64,000 nt of DNA from JBEKCP01 sp049509515 (GCA_049509515.1 JBEKZV010000019.1:24392-88391), one strand, 5' to 3'. Counted from the first letter of the stretch, positions 35,063-44,652 are shown. A program made the numbers and translations. Notes: a model not told the origin generated them from the sequence alone.

Positions 35063-35313
35063 CGGCGAGGCTCTCCCGAATCGTCGTGGCTCGTTCCGTC
35101 GCCGGAACGCGACATTTGGAACAGGTGTATCATTGCCACCGCAAAACCTACCAGCATTCCAACCACCAAGAAGACGGGTACCGTCCCGAATTTCCGGTCC
35201 AACCAGACGCCGCCCAGCGGAGGCAGGGCCATTTCCAGGGCGATACTCGTCAGGCGCGACGTCCACTGCGAGACCAAGACCCAAGGCGAACGATCATCGC
35301 TGGGGGGGTTCAC
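35059..35313 (-). CDS. atpZ: AtpZ-like F0F1-ATPase accessory membrane protein
   Basis: 84 aa from GTG 35313. WVLVSQWTSRLTSIALEMALPPLGGVWLDRKFGTVPVFLVVGMLVGFAVAMIHLFQM is the AtpZ/AtpI pattern: two helices with a polar turn GxWLDxKxGT between them. First recognisable gene of the atp operon, translationally coupled to atpI. The frame stays open far upstream without an ATG, through lower-GC DNA, so a longer protein cannot be excluded. Confidence 0.75.
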   Translation of the reverse strand: MNPPSDDRSPWVLVSQWTSRLTSIALEMALPPLGGVWLDRKFGTVPVFLVVGMLVGFAVAMIHLFQMSRSGDGTSHDDSGEPRR

Positions 35314-35690
35314 GGCAACGGGCTCGACTGCCAATACTTCTCCATCTGCTTTGTAGGTTATGGTGGGCTGCGAGACAAGGAGGTAGGAGGTAACCGGCAC
35401 TTTTTGTTGGGCCGCCGCAGGGTCGTTCCGGGAAATGGCGACTCGCACCCGTTTCCACTCCCAACAATAGAGGGGTATGAAGTATCTGGAACCCCATTTC
35501 TGGCATGCCTCTGACAGGGGGTCGTAACATTTCTCGTCATGGTGGCCACGTTCGCGAATCACCGCAAGCCGTTGTTGTATATTGAGATACGCCGTATCAC
35601 CGATCTGCCGGGGGATGCCCTCCCAGAGCGCAGCTACTTGCGTAGACTGCGACGAGTCGCTATAATCAGCAGAATAGGAGTTTCCATCCC
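35314..35690 (-). other. Lower-GC stretch with an open minus-strand frame upstream of atpZ
   Basis: Base composition drops to about half G+C, against roughly two-thirds in the flanks. The atpZ frame continues open and reads as protein-like sequence with two cysteines and aromatic clusters (FIPLYCWEWKRVRVAISRND and KVPVTSYLLVSQPTITYKAD), but has no ATG. It may be an unrecognised 5' extension, an acquired fragment or a regulatory region. A plus-strand promoter is predicted at its distal edge. Confidence 0.4.
35638..35666 (+). promoter_or_regulatory. Predicted promoter for the DUF4912 gene
   Basis: TTGCGT (35638-35643), a 17-base spacer and a perfect TATAAT (35661-35666). Transcription would start near 35673, leaving a ~250-nt leader before GTG 35926. 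The leader carries no recognised riboswitch. Confidence 0.5.
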
Positions 35691-35925
35691 GACCTGACCG
35701 TTGAGGACTGGCGTGTCGGGGGCCTGCCCAGGGATGGAGACCCGCGACAGCGGCCCCATGCGGCACTCCTTCGCGGACGGCGTGCTGCCGGGTGGCTGAG
35801 GCCGGACACGTATGACCCGGACCGGCGGTCTCGGGAGTGCTCAACCGGAGGGGCGCGGCCGAGACCGGAGCGGTACCGGGACCCGCCTGGATGCAATTCC
35901 GAGGAGGCCCCTGGAGGCACGTCCC

Positions 35926-37107
35926 GTGATCAACATCGCAACTCTCAAAAACCGCAGCGTCAAAGATCTGGCCGAGATGGCCAAGAAGAAAAAGGTCCTC
36001 GGGTGGCACGCGATGCGCAAGGAAGAGTTGGTGCAGAGCCTCGCGAGGCTGGCTCGGGCAGCCGGAGGAAAACGCAACGGCTCCTGCACTGCGTCGCCGG
36101 GGCACAACGGCAACGGCCACGCGAAACACTTGCCGGCGGGCTCAGCCAACTCGTCCAAGGCCGTCAAGCTCGGCGGGGCCAACGGTACGGCGCCGGCCGC
36201 CGCCTGCCGATCCGCCAATAAACGGCACAGCCCGCACTTCCAGCGGCGGCTGCACGAGATCAAGGCCCGGCTGGCCGAGGCCAAGGACCTTTCGTTCCGC
36301 ACCGTCGGGTCGGGCCGCGCTCCGGCCAAGGACCGCCTGGTGGTGATGGTCCGCGACCCCTTCTGGCTGCACGCGTACTGGGAGTTGAGCCGACGGAGCA
36401 TCGAGCGGGCCCAGGCGGCGATGGGGCAGCACTGGCACGCGGCGGGGCCGATCCTCCGCGTCCACCAGCTCAGCCGAAACGGCTCCGCCTCGCGGCAGGC
36501 CGTCCGCGACATCGCCATTCACGGCGGCGTGAACACCTGGTACATCGACGTGCAGGATCCCCCGCGGAGCTACCAGCTCGAGCTCGGCTATGCGGCGCCC
36601 GGCGGCCGCTTCTTCTGCCTCGCCCGCAGCAACGTCGTCAGCACACCCGCCGTGGACACCGGCAACGTGTTCGACCGGAACTGGGCCGAGGTGGCCAAGG
36701 ACTGCGACCGGATCTACGCCATGACCGCCGGCTCGACCGAGCAGGAGGGCAACGGAGACCTGAAGGAGGTCCTCGAGGAGCGGCTGCACCGGCCGATGGG
36801 AGATCCGGCCGCCAGCCTGTTGGGCCCGGGAGCCGCCGGCCCCAAGCAGCAGCTCCCCTTCTGCATCGACACGGAGTTGATCGTCCACGGCGTCACGCAC
36901 CCCGGCGCCCGGGTCACGTTGCGGGGCGAGCCGGTGCGGCTCCGCCCCGACGGGAGCTTCGCCGTCCGCTTCAACCTGCCCGATCGCCGCCACGTCCTGC
37001 CGCTGGTGGCCAGCAGCGGCGACGGGGCCCAGCAGCGGACGATCGTCCTGGCCGTGGACCGCAACACGAAGATCATGGAGCCGATCCTCCGCGAGCCGGG
37101 CGATTGA
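35926..37107 (+). CDS. DUF4912 protein with N-terminal Rho-N/SAP-like domain
   Basis: 393 aa. GTG 35926 is chosen because CTGGAGG lies 8 bases upstream and INIATLKNRSVKDLAEMAKKKKVLGWHAMRKEELVQSL is the usual Rho-N/SAP-like head. A low-complexity Ala/Gly/Asn linker follows to ~100. The DUF4912 core is DRLVVMVRDPFWLHAYWELSRRSIERAQ with the WYIDVQDPPRSYQLELGYA strand pair, then a second beta-rich part (ELIVHGVTHPGARVTLRGEPVRLRPDGSFAVRFNLPD). A nucleic-acid-binding role is suggested only by the head. Its 3' end overlaps the convergent GH89 gene by 35 bases. Confidence 0.8.
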   Translation: MINIATLKNRSVKDLAEMAKKKKVLGWHAMRKEELVQSLARLARAAGGKRNGSCTASPGHNGNGHAKHLPAGSANSSKAVKLGGANGTAPAAACRSANKRHSPHFQRRLHEIKARLAEAKDLSFRTVGSGRAPAKDRLVVMVRDPFWLHAYWELSRRSIERAQAAMGQHWHAAGPILRVHQLSRNGSASRQAVRDIAIHGGVNTWYIDVQDPPRSYQLELGYAAPGGRFFCLARSNVVSTPAVDTGNVFDRNWAEVAKDCDRIYAMTAGSTEQEGNGDLKEVLEERLHRPMGDPAASLLGPGAAGPKQQLPFCIDTELIVHGVTHPGARVTLRGEPVRLRPDGSFAVRFNLPDRRHVLPLVASSGDGAQQRTIVLAVDRNTKIMEPILREPGD

Positions 37108-39298
37108 CCTCTTCCGCAAAGTACCTGCGGTAGTTCTGCCAGAGCTTGCGGGAAACGGCCACTGCGTCCCCGCGGGGAGCGGCGGGATACGACTCCTGGC
37201 CGTGGGTCCAACGGACTTCCCAATCGCGGAGGTCCTGTTCCAGCGCCTCGCCGGCGGCGGGCTTCCCTGCGGCCAGCGCCGCGTCGAGCCGCCGGAAGCA
37301 CAGCTCCCAACGCGGCAGATAGAACCCCGTGAGCATGCCCGACCACTGCCGCGCGGAATAGTCGTGCAGCGTCGCGTCGCGCCGGCCCCAGAGCGTGATG
37401 AGCGTGCGGGCATTCCACGCGTACAGCCGCTTTTCCTCGTCGTCGGCGGCCCAGCGCTGGGCATCGGCCAGCCACTTGCCCAGCAGGAACTCCCGGCGGG
37501 TCGCCAGCAGCTCGTCCATGTCGCGGAGCAGTTCCAGGTAGCGATCGGCGGCGGCCCTGAGTGCCGGCCGATCTTTTCTCCGGTAGGCGGCCGCGATCTC
37601 CTCGCGCAGCGGGAACGCCAGGTTCGCCAGGACTTGCCGGGCCACGTTCACCAGGTCGAAGCGGAAGGAATCGACTTCACCCGCCAAGTCGCAGCACTCC
37701 AGCAGCTTCTGCCAAGCCCGGGCCAGCTCCCGATTGTCGTAGGGCGGCGGAGAATGTGCCGAGGCACCGCTGTCCCCGGCCGGTCCCGGCCGCATGGCAA
37801 TGGGCGAGCCGCTGTTGCGCGGCACGCGGTATGCCGTCCCGAGCAGCAGGGTCCACGCGGCCTCCGCCGCCGGGAGGCGGCGGCCGTAGCGGGCATGGAG
37901 GTAGCCGCGGAGCCACTCTGACACGTCAGTCGCCTCCGGCCGCCACGCCATTTCGGCGAGCAGATCGATCATCACCGGGTTGTTGCCCAGCCCCTCGTTG
38001 ACCATGCCGATCCCCAGCAGCCGCCCGCGCTTGGGACTGGCGGTGGCCGCGCGGAGGTCGGCGACGAGTTGGGGCAGTCCGCCGTGCAGGCTGGTATTGT
38101 CGCCGAAGTCCTGGATGACGTTCCAGATCCACGGCTTGCCGTAGAACGCCTCCGTACCGGACCAGAGGGGGCTCTGTTCGCAGAACAGGTCCAAGACGAT
38201 CATCCGCTGGTCGGGCACCCCGCCCAGCAGTGCCCGCTGCTGCGGCGCTTTCCAGAAGTCGGGCCGAAAGCGGAACATCCAACTCTGCATGACCCACACG
38301 GCCTGAGGGTCGCCGGCGCGCATCGCCTCGTACACGCTCCAGCCCATCGCCGCGAGGAACTGCGGGTCGTTGCTCGGCGGCACCATCTCGATGAACGTGT
38401 CGGAGGCATACAGGTGATCGGTGCCGAGCTGGCGGGCTTGTTCCTCGATGAACCGCTTGCCGATCCGCGCGAACCACGGATCTCGCGGAGCGAGGAAATG
38501 CGTCGGCGGGAAATCGCACCAGGCGGAGAGCCGCTCGATTTTCGCCCCGCCGGCGACCTGGCCGAGCGCGGCCGGCACGTGGCCGGTGAAGCCCTGCAGG
38601 ACGGGCGTCATGCCCAGCTCGCGCTGGCGGGCAACGATCTTCTTGCCCAGCGCCAGGTGCTGGTCGATCCAGCGTTGCGGCAGGGGGCCGCCCCAACCGT
38701 CGATGCACCCCATCCAGCCGAACGGCAGGTAGGCCGGCCCGACAAAGAACGCCTCGAGCTGCTTGTCGCTCAGGCCCAGCTCGCGGTACACCGTCCGCCA
38801 GATCGCTTCCTGCCCGGTGACCGCCAGCGGCATGTCGATGCCCTCCAGGGCCATCCAGTCAATCAGCCGCTCCCATTGCGGCCAGTCGTACCACGGCAGG
38901 CTGTAGCTGAAAGCGCAGAAATTCAGATAGTAGCGGTGCGGATAGAGGCTCGTGCGGCGGACCTTCACGGGGACCTCGGGCAACGGCTCGGCCAGGGCGA
39001 GGTTGTTGCCCCACAGCGACACGTGGCAGCGGCCGTAGTATTTCAGATACCAGTTCAGCCCCACCGCCATCGACAACGCCGAGTTGCCGCGAACCAGCAG
39101 CTTGCCGCCGCGGCTTTCCAGCTCGAACACGTCGCGGCCGTCTTGCGGGGGGATTCTTTCGAAGACGAATTGCCGCGAGCGGCCGGGCAGAAGCCGCTCC
39201 AACAGCTCGCCCGCCGCCCTGTCCGGCGGGAGGGCCCGGGAGGGCAAGGCAACCAGCAGGACCAGGATCGCAACGGCAGGAAGGGTGCGGGGCTGCAT
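37073..39298 (-). CDS. Alpha-N-acetylglucosaminidase, GH89 family (NAGLU-like), secreted
   Basis: 741 aa from the ATG at 39298. Signal peptide TLPAVAILVLLVALPSRA. The small N-terminal domain is followed by NAGLU-type sequence: WNYLKYYG-like GLNWYLKYYGRCHVSLWG, then YYLNFCAFSYSLPWYDWPQWERLIDWMALEGIDMPLAVTGQEAIW. It continues with the candidate catalytic glutamates in YASDTFIEMVPPS (about E304) and GMVNEGLGNNP (about E434). Expected to release terminal alpha-linked GlcNAc from glycans such as heparan-like or mucin chains. A GH15 gene lies 5 bases upstream on the same strand, so a glycan-degrading unit is likely. Confidence 0.9.
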   Translation of the reverse strand: MQPRTLPAVAILVLLVALPSRALPPDRAAGELLERLLPGRSRQFVFERIPPQDGRDVFELESRGGKLLVRGNSALSMAVGLNWYLKYYGRCHVSLWGNNLALAEPLPEVPVKVRRTSLYPHRYYLNFCAFSYSLPWYDWPQWERLIDWMALEGIDMPLAVTGQEAIWRTVYRELGLSDKQLEAFFVGPAYLPFGWMGCIDGWGGPLPQRWIDQHLALGKKIVARQRELGMTPVLQGFTGHVPAALGQVAGGAKIERLSAWCDFPPTHFLAPRDPWFARIGKRFIEEQARQLGTDHLYASDTFIEMVPPSNDPQFLAAMGWSVYEAMRAGDPQAVWVMQSWMFRFRPDFWKAPQQRALLGGVPDQRMIVLDLFCEQSPLWSGTEAFYGKPWIWNVIQDFGDNTSLHGGLPQLVADLRAATASPKRGRLLGIGMVNEGLGNNPVMIDLLAEMAWRPEATDVSEWLRGYLHARYGRRLPAAEAAWTLLLGTAYRVPRNSGSPIAMRPGPAGDSGASAHSPPPYDNRELARAWQKLLECCDLAGEVDSFRFDLVNVARQVLANLAFPLREEIAAAYRRKDRPALRAAADRYLELLRDMDELLATRREFLLGKWLADAQRWAADDEEKRLYAWNARTLITLWGRRDATLHDYSARQWSGMLTGFYLPRWELCFRRLDAALAAGKPAAGEALEQDLRDWEVRWTHGQESYPAAPRGDAVAVSRKLWQNYRRYFAEEVNRPARGGSAP

Positions 39299-39303
39299 GG
39301 GAT

Positions 39304-41706
39304 TTAGTCCCGCAAGTCGATCGCGACCTGAAAATCGCGACCTTCCCAGTGCTCTCCGGCCGTCCAAAAGAACGTGAAGCGGAGGGGGGCACGCTGTTCC
39401 ATCGGCACTTGGATGTCCACGAACTCATGGCCGATCCCTGTCGAGGTGGAGGACGTGTCATGGACCTGCTGCCACTCGGTGCAAGTCCAGTGCAGCCGGA
39501 ACGCAGCAGGCGCCTGGATCCGCAGAACTCCTCCGGCACGCACTGATCGAACTTGCCGATTGAGCTTCCAGATCTCCAGCCGGGTTGGCGCCCGGCGGCT
39601 CTGGTAGCGGCCGGCGACTTCCGGGATCAGGTCGAAGACCCGGCCGTCGGCTGCGGATCGCACCAATTTGACGTACTCGGCGTGCGCCCACAGCAGGGGC
39701 ATTGGGCCTCCGGTAGGCCGCCCGAAGAACATGTGGGCCTCCGGCCGATCGGCTTCGGACCACACCTGCTCGGGGAGCAGCTTGGTCGCACTTGCAAAAC
39801 CCTCCATCGCCCGGATGAAGGGCTGCACGTCGCGGCCGGCGGCCAGCTCGTAATGCCCGCGCTCGCCGATCAACAGCGGCCAGGCATGCCCTTTCCCCCA
39901 ACCCTGGAAGGGACCGCCGTCCGGCCGCTGTCCGTAGCCGTCGTGGTTGTAGCGGCGCCAGCAGGGCCCGAACGGCGTGTCCACCTTGAGGACGGCGTCC
40001 ACCACGCGGAGCGAGTCCTCGATGAGAGGACTGCCCGGCGCGCGGACGCCGTAGCGAACCAGCTCCAGGAACCCGGCGTCCACGACATCCTTGGCCGGAA
40101 AGGCGGTGGGCGTGCCCGGCGGGCAATTGCGCATGGCCAGAACGCCATGATTGGTATCCTCGTCCGTGTGAGGATCGGCGATATCCACAGGATGGATGCG
40201 GATGAAGTGCCGTGGAATGCCCGGGACGAGCGAGCCCTCGGTGGTTACCGTCCACGCTTCAATGTGGGATTCGAGGAAGTCGGCGTACGCTTCGAGGTAC
40301 TGGGCGATCGCGTGCCGGTCTTGCTCGCGGGCGAAGGCTGCGGCGCAGACCAGCGCGGCGATGTGCGCCGCCAGGGTCGAGGGCGAGTAGCCGCTGTTCT
40401 CTTCCCAGCGTTCCTGCGGGGTGGCGGGCCCGTGGTGGATCAGGTAGCCGGCTGCCTTCAGCACCATCGGAAGAGGATCAAAAGTCTGGAGTGCTTTCGC
40501 CCGGTGCAGATGCCAAGCCAACAGGATCGGGAAGGCCGTCTCATCCAACTGGATGCCTTTCCAATAGGCTTTCCCGTTGATCCAGAAGTTCTGGTGGAAT
40601 CCCCCGTCCTGTCTCTGCGTACAGGCCAAATAGATGAGGGCCCGCAACGGAGCCGCCGTATCGCCTGCCGCCAGCAGCGCGATGGCGCTGTTGCACATGT
40701 CCCGGGTCCAGACCAGATGATAACCGCCCAGGTTGCAATCCCCCGCGTATTCGCCCCAGGGGATGCTCAGCGATGCGATCATCGCGCCGTCGTGGAGTTT
40801 GTCCTCGTGGGCCAGTATCAGGTTATGGCTGGTATGATAGAGGCAGCCGCCGTCCCCGGTCGCCTTCTCCTTGCCCGGCAGCATGTGCGCACACGCACGC
40901 CGCCACTGATCCAGGAAACGCGCGCGATGGTCGCTGAAGGGCGTGCCCAACGACTGCGAGGCCGTCACCAGCGCCTGGTTGAGACTGTCGCCAAAGGCCA
41001 GCGCCAGCACGAATTCCCGGCCTTGCCGCAGGTCGATCTCGCCCACCAGCGCGATGTTGCCGTCCGGCGCGGAGTCGAACTCCCAGTCCATGCGGAAGTC
41101 GTGGGCCAGGTCTTGCCAGCCATCCGTCGTTCCCACGTAACCGCAGGATCGCCGCACGAACGGGAGCGACGCCGCCAGGACGAGCCAAGTATCGCCCTTG
41201 TGCGCAGTGAGCACCTCGCGCCATGCGGTTCGCGCTACGTTGCCGCTGTTTCCCCGCCCGCCGACTTCAAGGTGCGGGGCCAACAATGCGAACAGCCGAA
41301 GTCGGGAGCGGATCGCCGGATCGGCTTCCAACCGCGTGTCGAGGAGCACGCAGGGATTATGAGGATCGGCAATGACCTCCTTGACGATGCGGAAGCGCCC
41401 GCAAGGATCGGCGCTTGTGATTCGGAATCCCAATGCGTTCCGGGCCAGGTACTCGTGCGTGCTCTGCAGGTGCCGCTCGTCGCAGAAGAAGGTCGCACCG
41501 TCGGTGATGAGATACTGGAGATCGCGAATCTGCGGCCGGTCGATGGTCGGGTAATAGACTTCGTTGAGAATGCCCTTGGAAATGGTGAACCACACCCGGC
41601 TGGACGCGGAGTAGGCCGTTCCCACGCCGTGCTTGTCGCTGCGGGTCCAGCGCGGCTCGATGCCGGGCTCGCCGGTGGCTGGGCGCTCACTCAACAGCAC
41701 GGCCAT
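39304..41706 (-). CDS. Glucoamylase-type glycoside hydrolase (GH15)
   Basis: 800 aa, no evident signal peptide. The N-terminal beta-sandwich (GTAYSASSRVWFTISKGILNEVYYPTIDRPQIRDLQYLITDG) and the (alpha/alpha)6 barrel match bacterial and archaeal GH15 glucoamylases. The barrel shows GGYHLVWTRDMCNSAIALLA, WEENSGYSPST with general acid E435 or E436, and EQVWSEADRPE with the second Glu (near 648). It hydrolyses alpha-1,4 (and 1,6) glucans to glucose, probably inside the cell on glycogen-like material. It is divergent from glucose-6-phosphate dehydrogenase, which could use the glucose after phosphorylation. The C-terminal ~90 residues form an extra beta domain. Confidence 0.9.
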   Translation of the reverse strand: MAVLLSERPATGEPGIEPRWTRSDKHGVGTAYSASSRVWFTISKGILNEVYYPTIDRPQIRDLQYLITDGATFFCDERHLQSTHEYLARNALGFRITSADPCGRFRIVKEVIADPHNPCVLLDTRLEADPAIRSRLRLFALLAPHLEVGGRGNSGNVARTAWREVLTAHKGDTWLVLAASLPFVRRSCGYVGTTDGWQDLAHDFRMDWEFDSAPDGNIALVGEIDLRQGREFVLALAFGDSLNQALVTASQSLGTPFSDHRARFLDQWRRACAHMLPGKEKATGDGGCLYHTSHNLILAHEDKLHDGAMIASLSIPWGEYAGDCNLGGYHLVWTRDMCNSAIALLAAGDTAAPLRALIYLACTQRQDGGFHQNFWINGKAYWKGIQLDETAFPILLAWHLHRAKALQTFDPLPMVLKAAGYLIHHGPATPQERWEENSGYSPSTLAAHIAALVCAAAFAREQDRHAIAQYLEAYADFLESHIEAWTVTTEGSLVPGIPRHFIRIHPVDIADPHTDEDTNHGVLAMRNCPPGTPTAFPAKDVVDAGFLELVRYGVRAPGSPLIEDSLRVVDAVLKVDTPFGPCWRRYNHDGYGQRPDGGPFQGWGKGHAWPLLIGERGHYELAAGRDVQPFIRAMEGFASATKLLPEQVWSEADRPEAHMFFGRPTGGPMPLLWAHAEYVKLVRSAADGRVFDLIPEVAGRYQSRRAPTRLEIWKLNRQVRSVRAGGVLRIQAPAAFRLHWTCTEWQQVHDTSSTSTGIGHEFVDIQVPMEQRAPLRFTFFWTAGEHWEGRDFQVAIDLRD

Positions 41707-41995
41707 GATAGTCCTTTCCCGGCCGCGCGGGTGGGCCGATCAGGGCGGATAGCCGCCCGGCAGCACGCCCCACCTTTCGGCCACCCTATCGGCCTAGCGG
41801 CAGCTCCGGCTCGAGACGGGGTGTCCCAATGCCGAGAGTACGCGAACAATCATACAGGGCATATGCCGATGGACAATAAGGAGCCGATTCCCCACTAAAG
41901 GAGGGGGAGCCGCGGGGATGACTTGTGTCGGCGCTACTCCCTATCGGGGATCAAGTTAGGCGCGGCTCGTAACCCAACACGCGAGGAGAACGGCG

Positions 41996-43462
41996 ATGGA
42001 ACTCGGCACGATCGGCTCGGGCCACCCTGAACACTCTCAATATGAGCTGAACCTGGCGGAAGGGGCAAGCCGGATGAACGTCGCGCCTGCGGATGCCATT
42101 GTCTTCTTCGGCGCGACCGGTGATCTGGCGTACAAGAAGATATTCCCCGCCCTGCAGGCCATGATCCGCCGCGGACACCTCGACGTACCGGTGATCGGCG
42201 TGGCAAAATCCGATGGGAACCTGGAACAGCTAAAGACGCGGGCCGAGGACAGTCTTGCGAAACACGGCGGATTGGACCCCGCCGCGTTCGCGAAGCTCTG
42301 CTCCTTGCTCCGCTACATCGACGGAGACTACCGGGACTCGGCGACGTTTTCCCAATTGCGCCAGGCGCTGGGCAACGTGCAACGGCCGCTGCACTATCTG
42401 GCTATCCCGCCGAGCATGTTCGCAACGGTCGGCGAAGGGCTGGCGCGGGCCGGCTGTGCGAAAGATGCGCGTGTTGTCGTGGAGAAGCCGTTCGGCCGCG
42501 ACCTTGCCTCGGCCCGGGAGTTGAACCGCACGCTGCACCGGTTCTTTCCCGAGCGGTCCATTTTCCGCATCGACCACTATCTCGGCAAGGAGGCCGTCCT
42601 GAACCTCATTTATTTCCGTTTTGCCAACGCGCTGATCGAGGCCGGCTGGAACAGCGAGCACCTGGAGAGCATTCAAATCACCATGGCCGAGAGCTTCGGC
42701 GTCGAAGGCCGCGGCAAGTTGTACGAAGAGGTGGGGGCGATCCGGGACGTAGTGCAGAACCACATGCTCCAGGTGGTTGCGTGCCTGGCGATGGCCTGCC
42801 CCGAGAGCAACGACCACGAGGCCCTCCGCGATGCGCGGGGGCGGCTGCTGCGGGCGGTTCGGACGCTCACCCCTTCCGACATCGTGCGCGGGCAATTCCG
42901 CGGCTACCGCGGGGAGCCCGGCGTCTCCCCCGACTCGCAGGTCGAGACGTTTGCCGCCGTCAAGTTCTCTATTGATACCCCGCGCTGGGCCGGTGTGCCG
43001 TGTTTCGTGCGCGTCGGCAAGTGCCTGCCCGTCACCGCGACCGAGGTGTTGATCCGCTTCAAGCGTCCCTCGCGGCCCGTGCTGGATGAATCGGGACCGC
43101 CGCTGGCCGACTACTACCGCTTCCGGCTCAGCCCCGAGGTGGTGCTGGCCCTGGGCACCACGGTTAAAATGCCTGGGGAGTGCATGGTCGGCGAGCGGAT
43201 CGAGCTGGTGGCCCACCACCAGCGGCCCGACGAAATCGAGCCTTACGAACGGCTCCTCGGGGCGGCGGCCAAGGGCGACCCGACGCTTTTCGCCCGTGAA
43301 GACGCGGTGGAGCAGTCCTGGCGGATTGTCGACCCGATCCTCGGCGGCGCGACGCCGTTTTACCAGTACGAGCCTAACACTTGGGGACCCCAGGAGGTCG
43401 ATCGCCTCATGGTGCCGCAAGGAGGCTGGCACGATCCTGGTTCCGCGGAGGCGCCCCTGTGA
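41996..43462 (+). CDS. zwf: Glucose-6-phosphate 1-dehydrogenase
   Basis: 488 aa. ATG 41996 has GAGGAG upstream; an internal ATG at residue 27 is also possible, since the coenzyme-binding GATGDLA begins at ~39. The RIDHYLGKE active site has its catalytic His at 194, with EKPFGRD before it and the EEVGAIRDVVQNHMLQVVA block after. It catalyses the first step of the oxidative pentose phosphate pathway and supplies NADPH. The 289-base divergent gap to the GH15 gene contains no ORF; I could not define a promoter in it. The adenylate-kinase-like gene follows 34 bases later and may be co-transcribed. Confidence 0.95.
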   Translation: MELGTIGSGHPEHSQYELNLAEGASRMNVAPADAIVFFGATGDLAYKKIFPALQAMIRRGHLDVPVIGVAKSDGNLEQLKTRAEDSLAKHGGLDPAAFAKLCSLLRYIDGDYRDSATFSQLRQALGNVQRPLHYLAIPPSMFATVGEGLARAGCAKDARVVVEKPFGRDLASARELNRTLHRFFPERSIFRIDHYLGKEAVLNLIYFRFANALIEAGWNSEHLESIQITMAESFGVEGRGKLYEEVGAIRDVVQNHMLQVVACLAMACPESNDHEALRDARGRLLRAVRTLTPSDIVRGQFRGYRGEPGVSPDSQVETFAAVKFSIDTPRWAGVPCFVRVGKCLPVTATEVLIRFKRPSRPVLDESGPPLADYYRFRLSPEVVLALGTTVKMPGECMVGERIELVAHHQRPDEIEPYERLLGAAAKGDPTLFAREDAVEQSWRIVDPILGGATPFYQYEPNTWGPQEVDRLMVPQGGWHDPGSAEAPL

Positions 43463-43496
43463 CGGCTAACGGGACCTGCGAGCCGATCGGAAAACG

Positions 43497-44162
43497 ATGA
43501 TGCCAGGAACAGGGGACGTTGCGACCCACCTTTCCCAGCCGTCGACGCAAGGACAGCCGGCCATCCTGCTGCTCGGCCCCACGGGGAGTGGCAAGACACC
43601 GCTTGGCGACCTTATCGCCCTGGACGGGTGGCAGGGACGGTCGTGCCTGCACTTCGATTTCGGGGCACATCTCCGCGAGCTGGTTGGCCGCAATCAGCCC
43701 GACGAGCAGCTAAGTCGTGAGGACTTGAGCTTTCTCCGCGAAGTCTTGCAGTCCGGGGCCCTGTTGGAGGACGCGCAGTTTCCCTTGGCGGCACGGGTGC
43801 TGCGGCGGTTCATTGCCCGCGGCGGCGAGCGGCACGCCTGGCTCGTACTGAACGGGCTGCCGCGTCATTTGGGTCAGGCCCGCGCGCTCGACGCCGTTGT
43901 GGACGTGCAGACGGTGCTCTGCCTGGAGTGTCCCTGGGAAACGGTGCTGGCGCGGATTCGAACCAATGTCGGGGGAGACCGTGCCGAGCGCGTCGACGAC
44001 GATCCGGCAGCGGTGCAAAGGAAGCTGAACGTCTTCCACGAGCGAACTACCCCGCTCCTGGAGCACTACCGGCAACGGGGCGCAGCCATTCTTACCGTTC
44101 ACGTGACCGCCGGGATGACGGCGAAGCAGATGTTGGAGGCCGCGCGCGCCGCACGGCCATGA
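43497..44162 (+). CDS. Adenylate-kinase-family nucleoside monophosphate kinase
   Basis: 221 aa (ATG 43497, or 43500). The P-loop GPTGSGKT lies at residues ~27-34. The NMP-binding helix region is FLREVLQSG, the equivalent of DGFPR is LNGLPRH, and the LID/C-terminal block RAERVDDDPAAVQRKLNVFHERTTPLLEHYRQRG follows the R-x-DD-x(n)-R-L-x(n)-PL pattern of adenylate kinases. LID is short, without zinc cysteines. The substrate is not certain, and the DGFPR-to-LNGLPR change suggests divergence from housekeeping Adk. Translation stop TGA overlaps an ATG (ATGA at 44159) of a broken downstream frame. Confidence 0.75.
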   Translation: MMPGTGDVATHLSQPSTQGQPAILLLGPTGSGKTPLGDLIALDGWQGRSCLHFDFGAHLRELVGRNQPDEQLSREDLSFLREVLQSGALLEDAQFPLAARVLRRFIARGGERHAWLVLNGLPRHLGQARALDAVVDVQTVLCLECPWETVLARIRTNVGGDRAERVDDDPAAVQRKLNVFHERTTPLLEHYRQRGAAILTVHVTAGMTAKQMLEAARAARP

Positions 44163-44170
44163 AGAACAAC

Positions 44171-44222
44171 TTGTGGTGCAGGCGTCTCGCCTGCCCCGGC
44201 CGCCGGGACGGCCGCACCACAA
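44171..44222. repeat. Nested inverted repeat with TTGTGGTGC/GCACCACAA arms
   Basis: Outer arms 44171-44179 and 44214-44222 enclose two inner hairpins, GCAGGCGTCTCGCCTGC and GGCCGCCGGGACGGCC. It has the same double-hairpin plan as other elements in the window. Confidence 0.85.
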
Positions 44223-44391
44223 GAGCGTGGGGTCGCTCCTTTTCGCCGCGCTGGGCCTCACGGCGATCCTGGCGCTCGGTCCCGCCACCGCGCGGGCCGC
44301 AGTGTACTCCGGGACGGTTCCCCCGCTGTTCCTGCACGAGATGGGCCGCCCCGTCGAGCTTCTGCTCCGCCGCGGCGAGCGGAACGGCTGA
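44173..44391 (+). pseudogene. Small signal-peptide-bearing ORF apparently split by a palindromic repeat
   Basis: The ATG at 44159 (coupled to the previous stop) opens a frame that the hairpin element (44171-44222) puts out of phase with the downstream signal-like sequence VGSLLFAALGLTAILALGPATARA, followed by VYSGTVPPLFLHEMGRPVELLLRRGE and a stop at 44389-44391. The two parts probably belonged to one small secreted protein. The start at 44173 is only a GTG/ATG-type candidate. The following 260 bases to 44652 hold no other gene that I can support. Confidence 0.35.
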
Positions 44392-44652
44392 GATCCGAGA
44401 TCGGCTTCTGGCGGATCGCCGTGGTGACGGGTATCATGGAGTTCACGTCCACGGCAGCGTTGCTTCTTCCAGGAGTCACTTGCCCTTGCGGCAGCTCCGA
44501 TTATTGAACCTCACGGGAACCGGCACCGCCGAGAGCGGCATGGCGAGGCTGCGCCTTGCCCTAGCGGATTCGCGGAACCCGGGGAAACGGAATCTACCTT
44601 GGAGCAGGGACGCGCGTCCGTGCGACCGGGCGGACCGCAAGGAGACGGAGGC

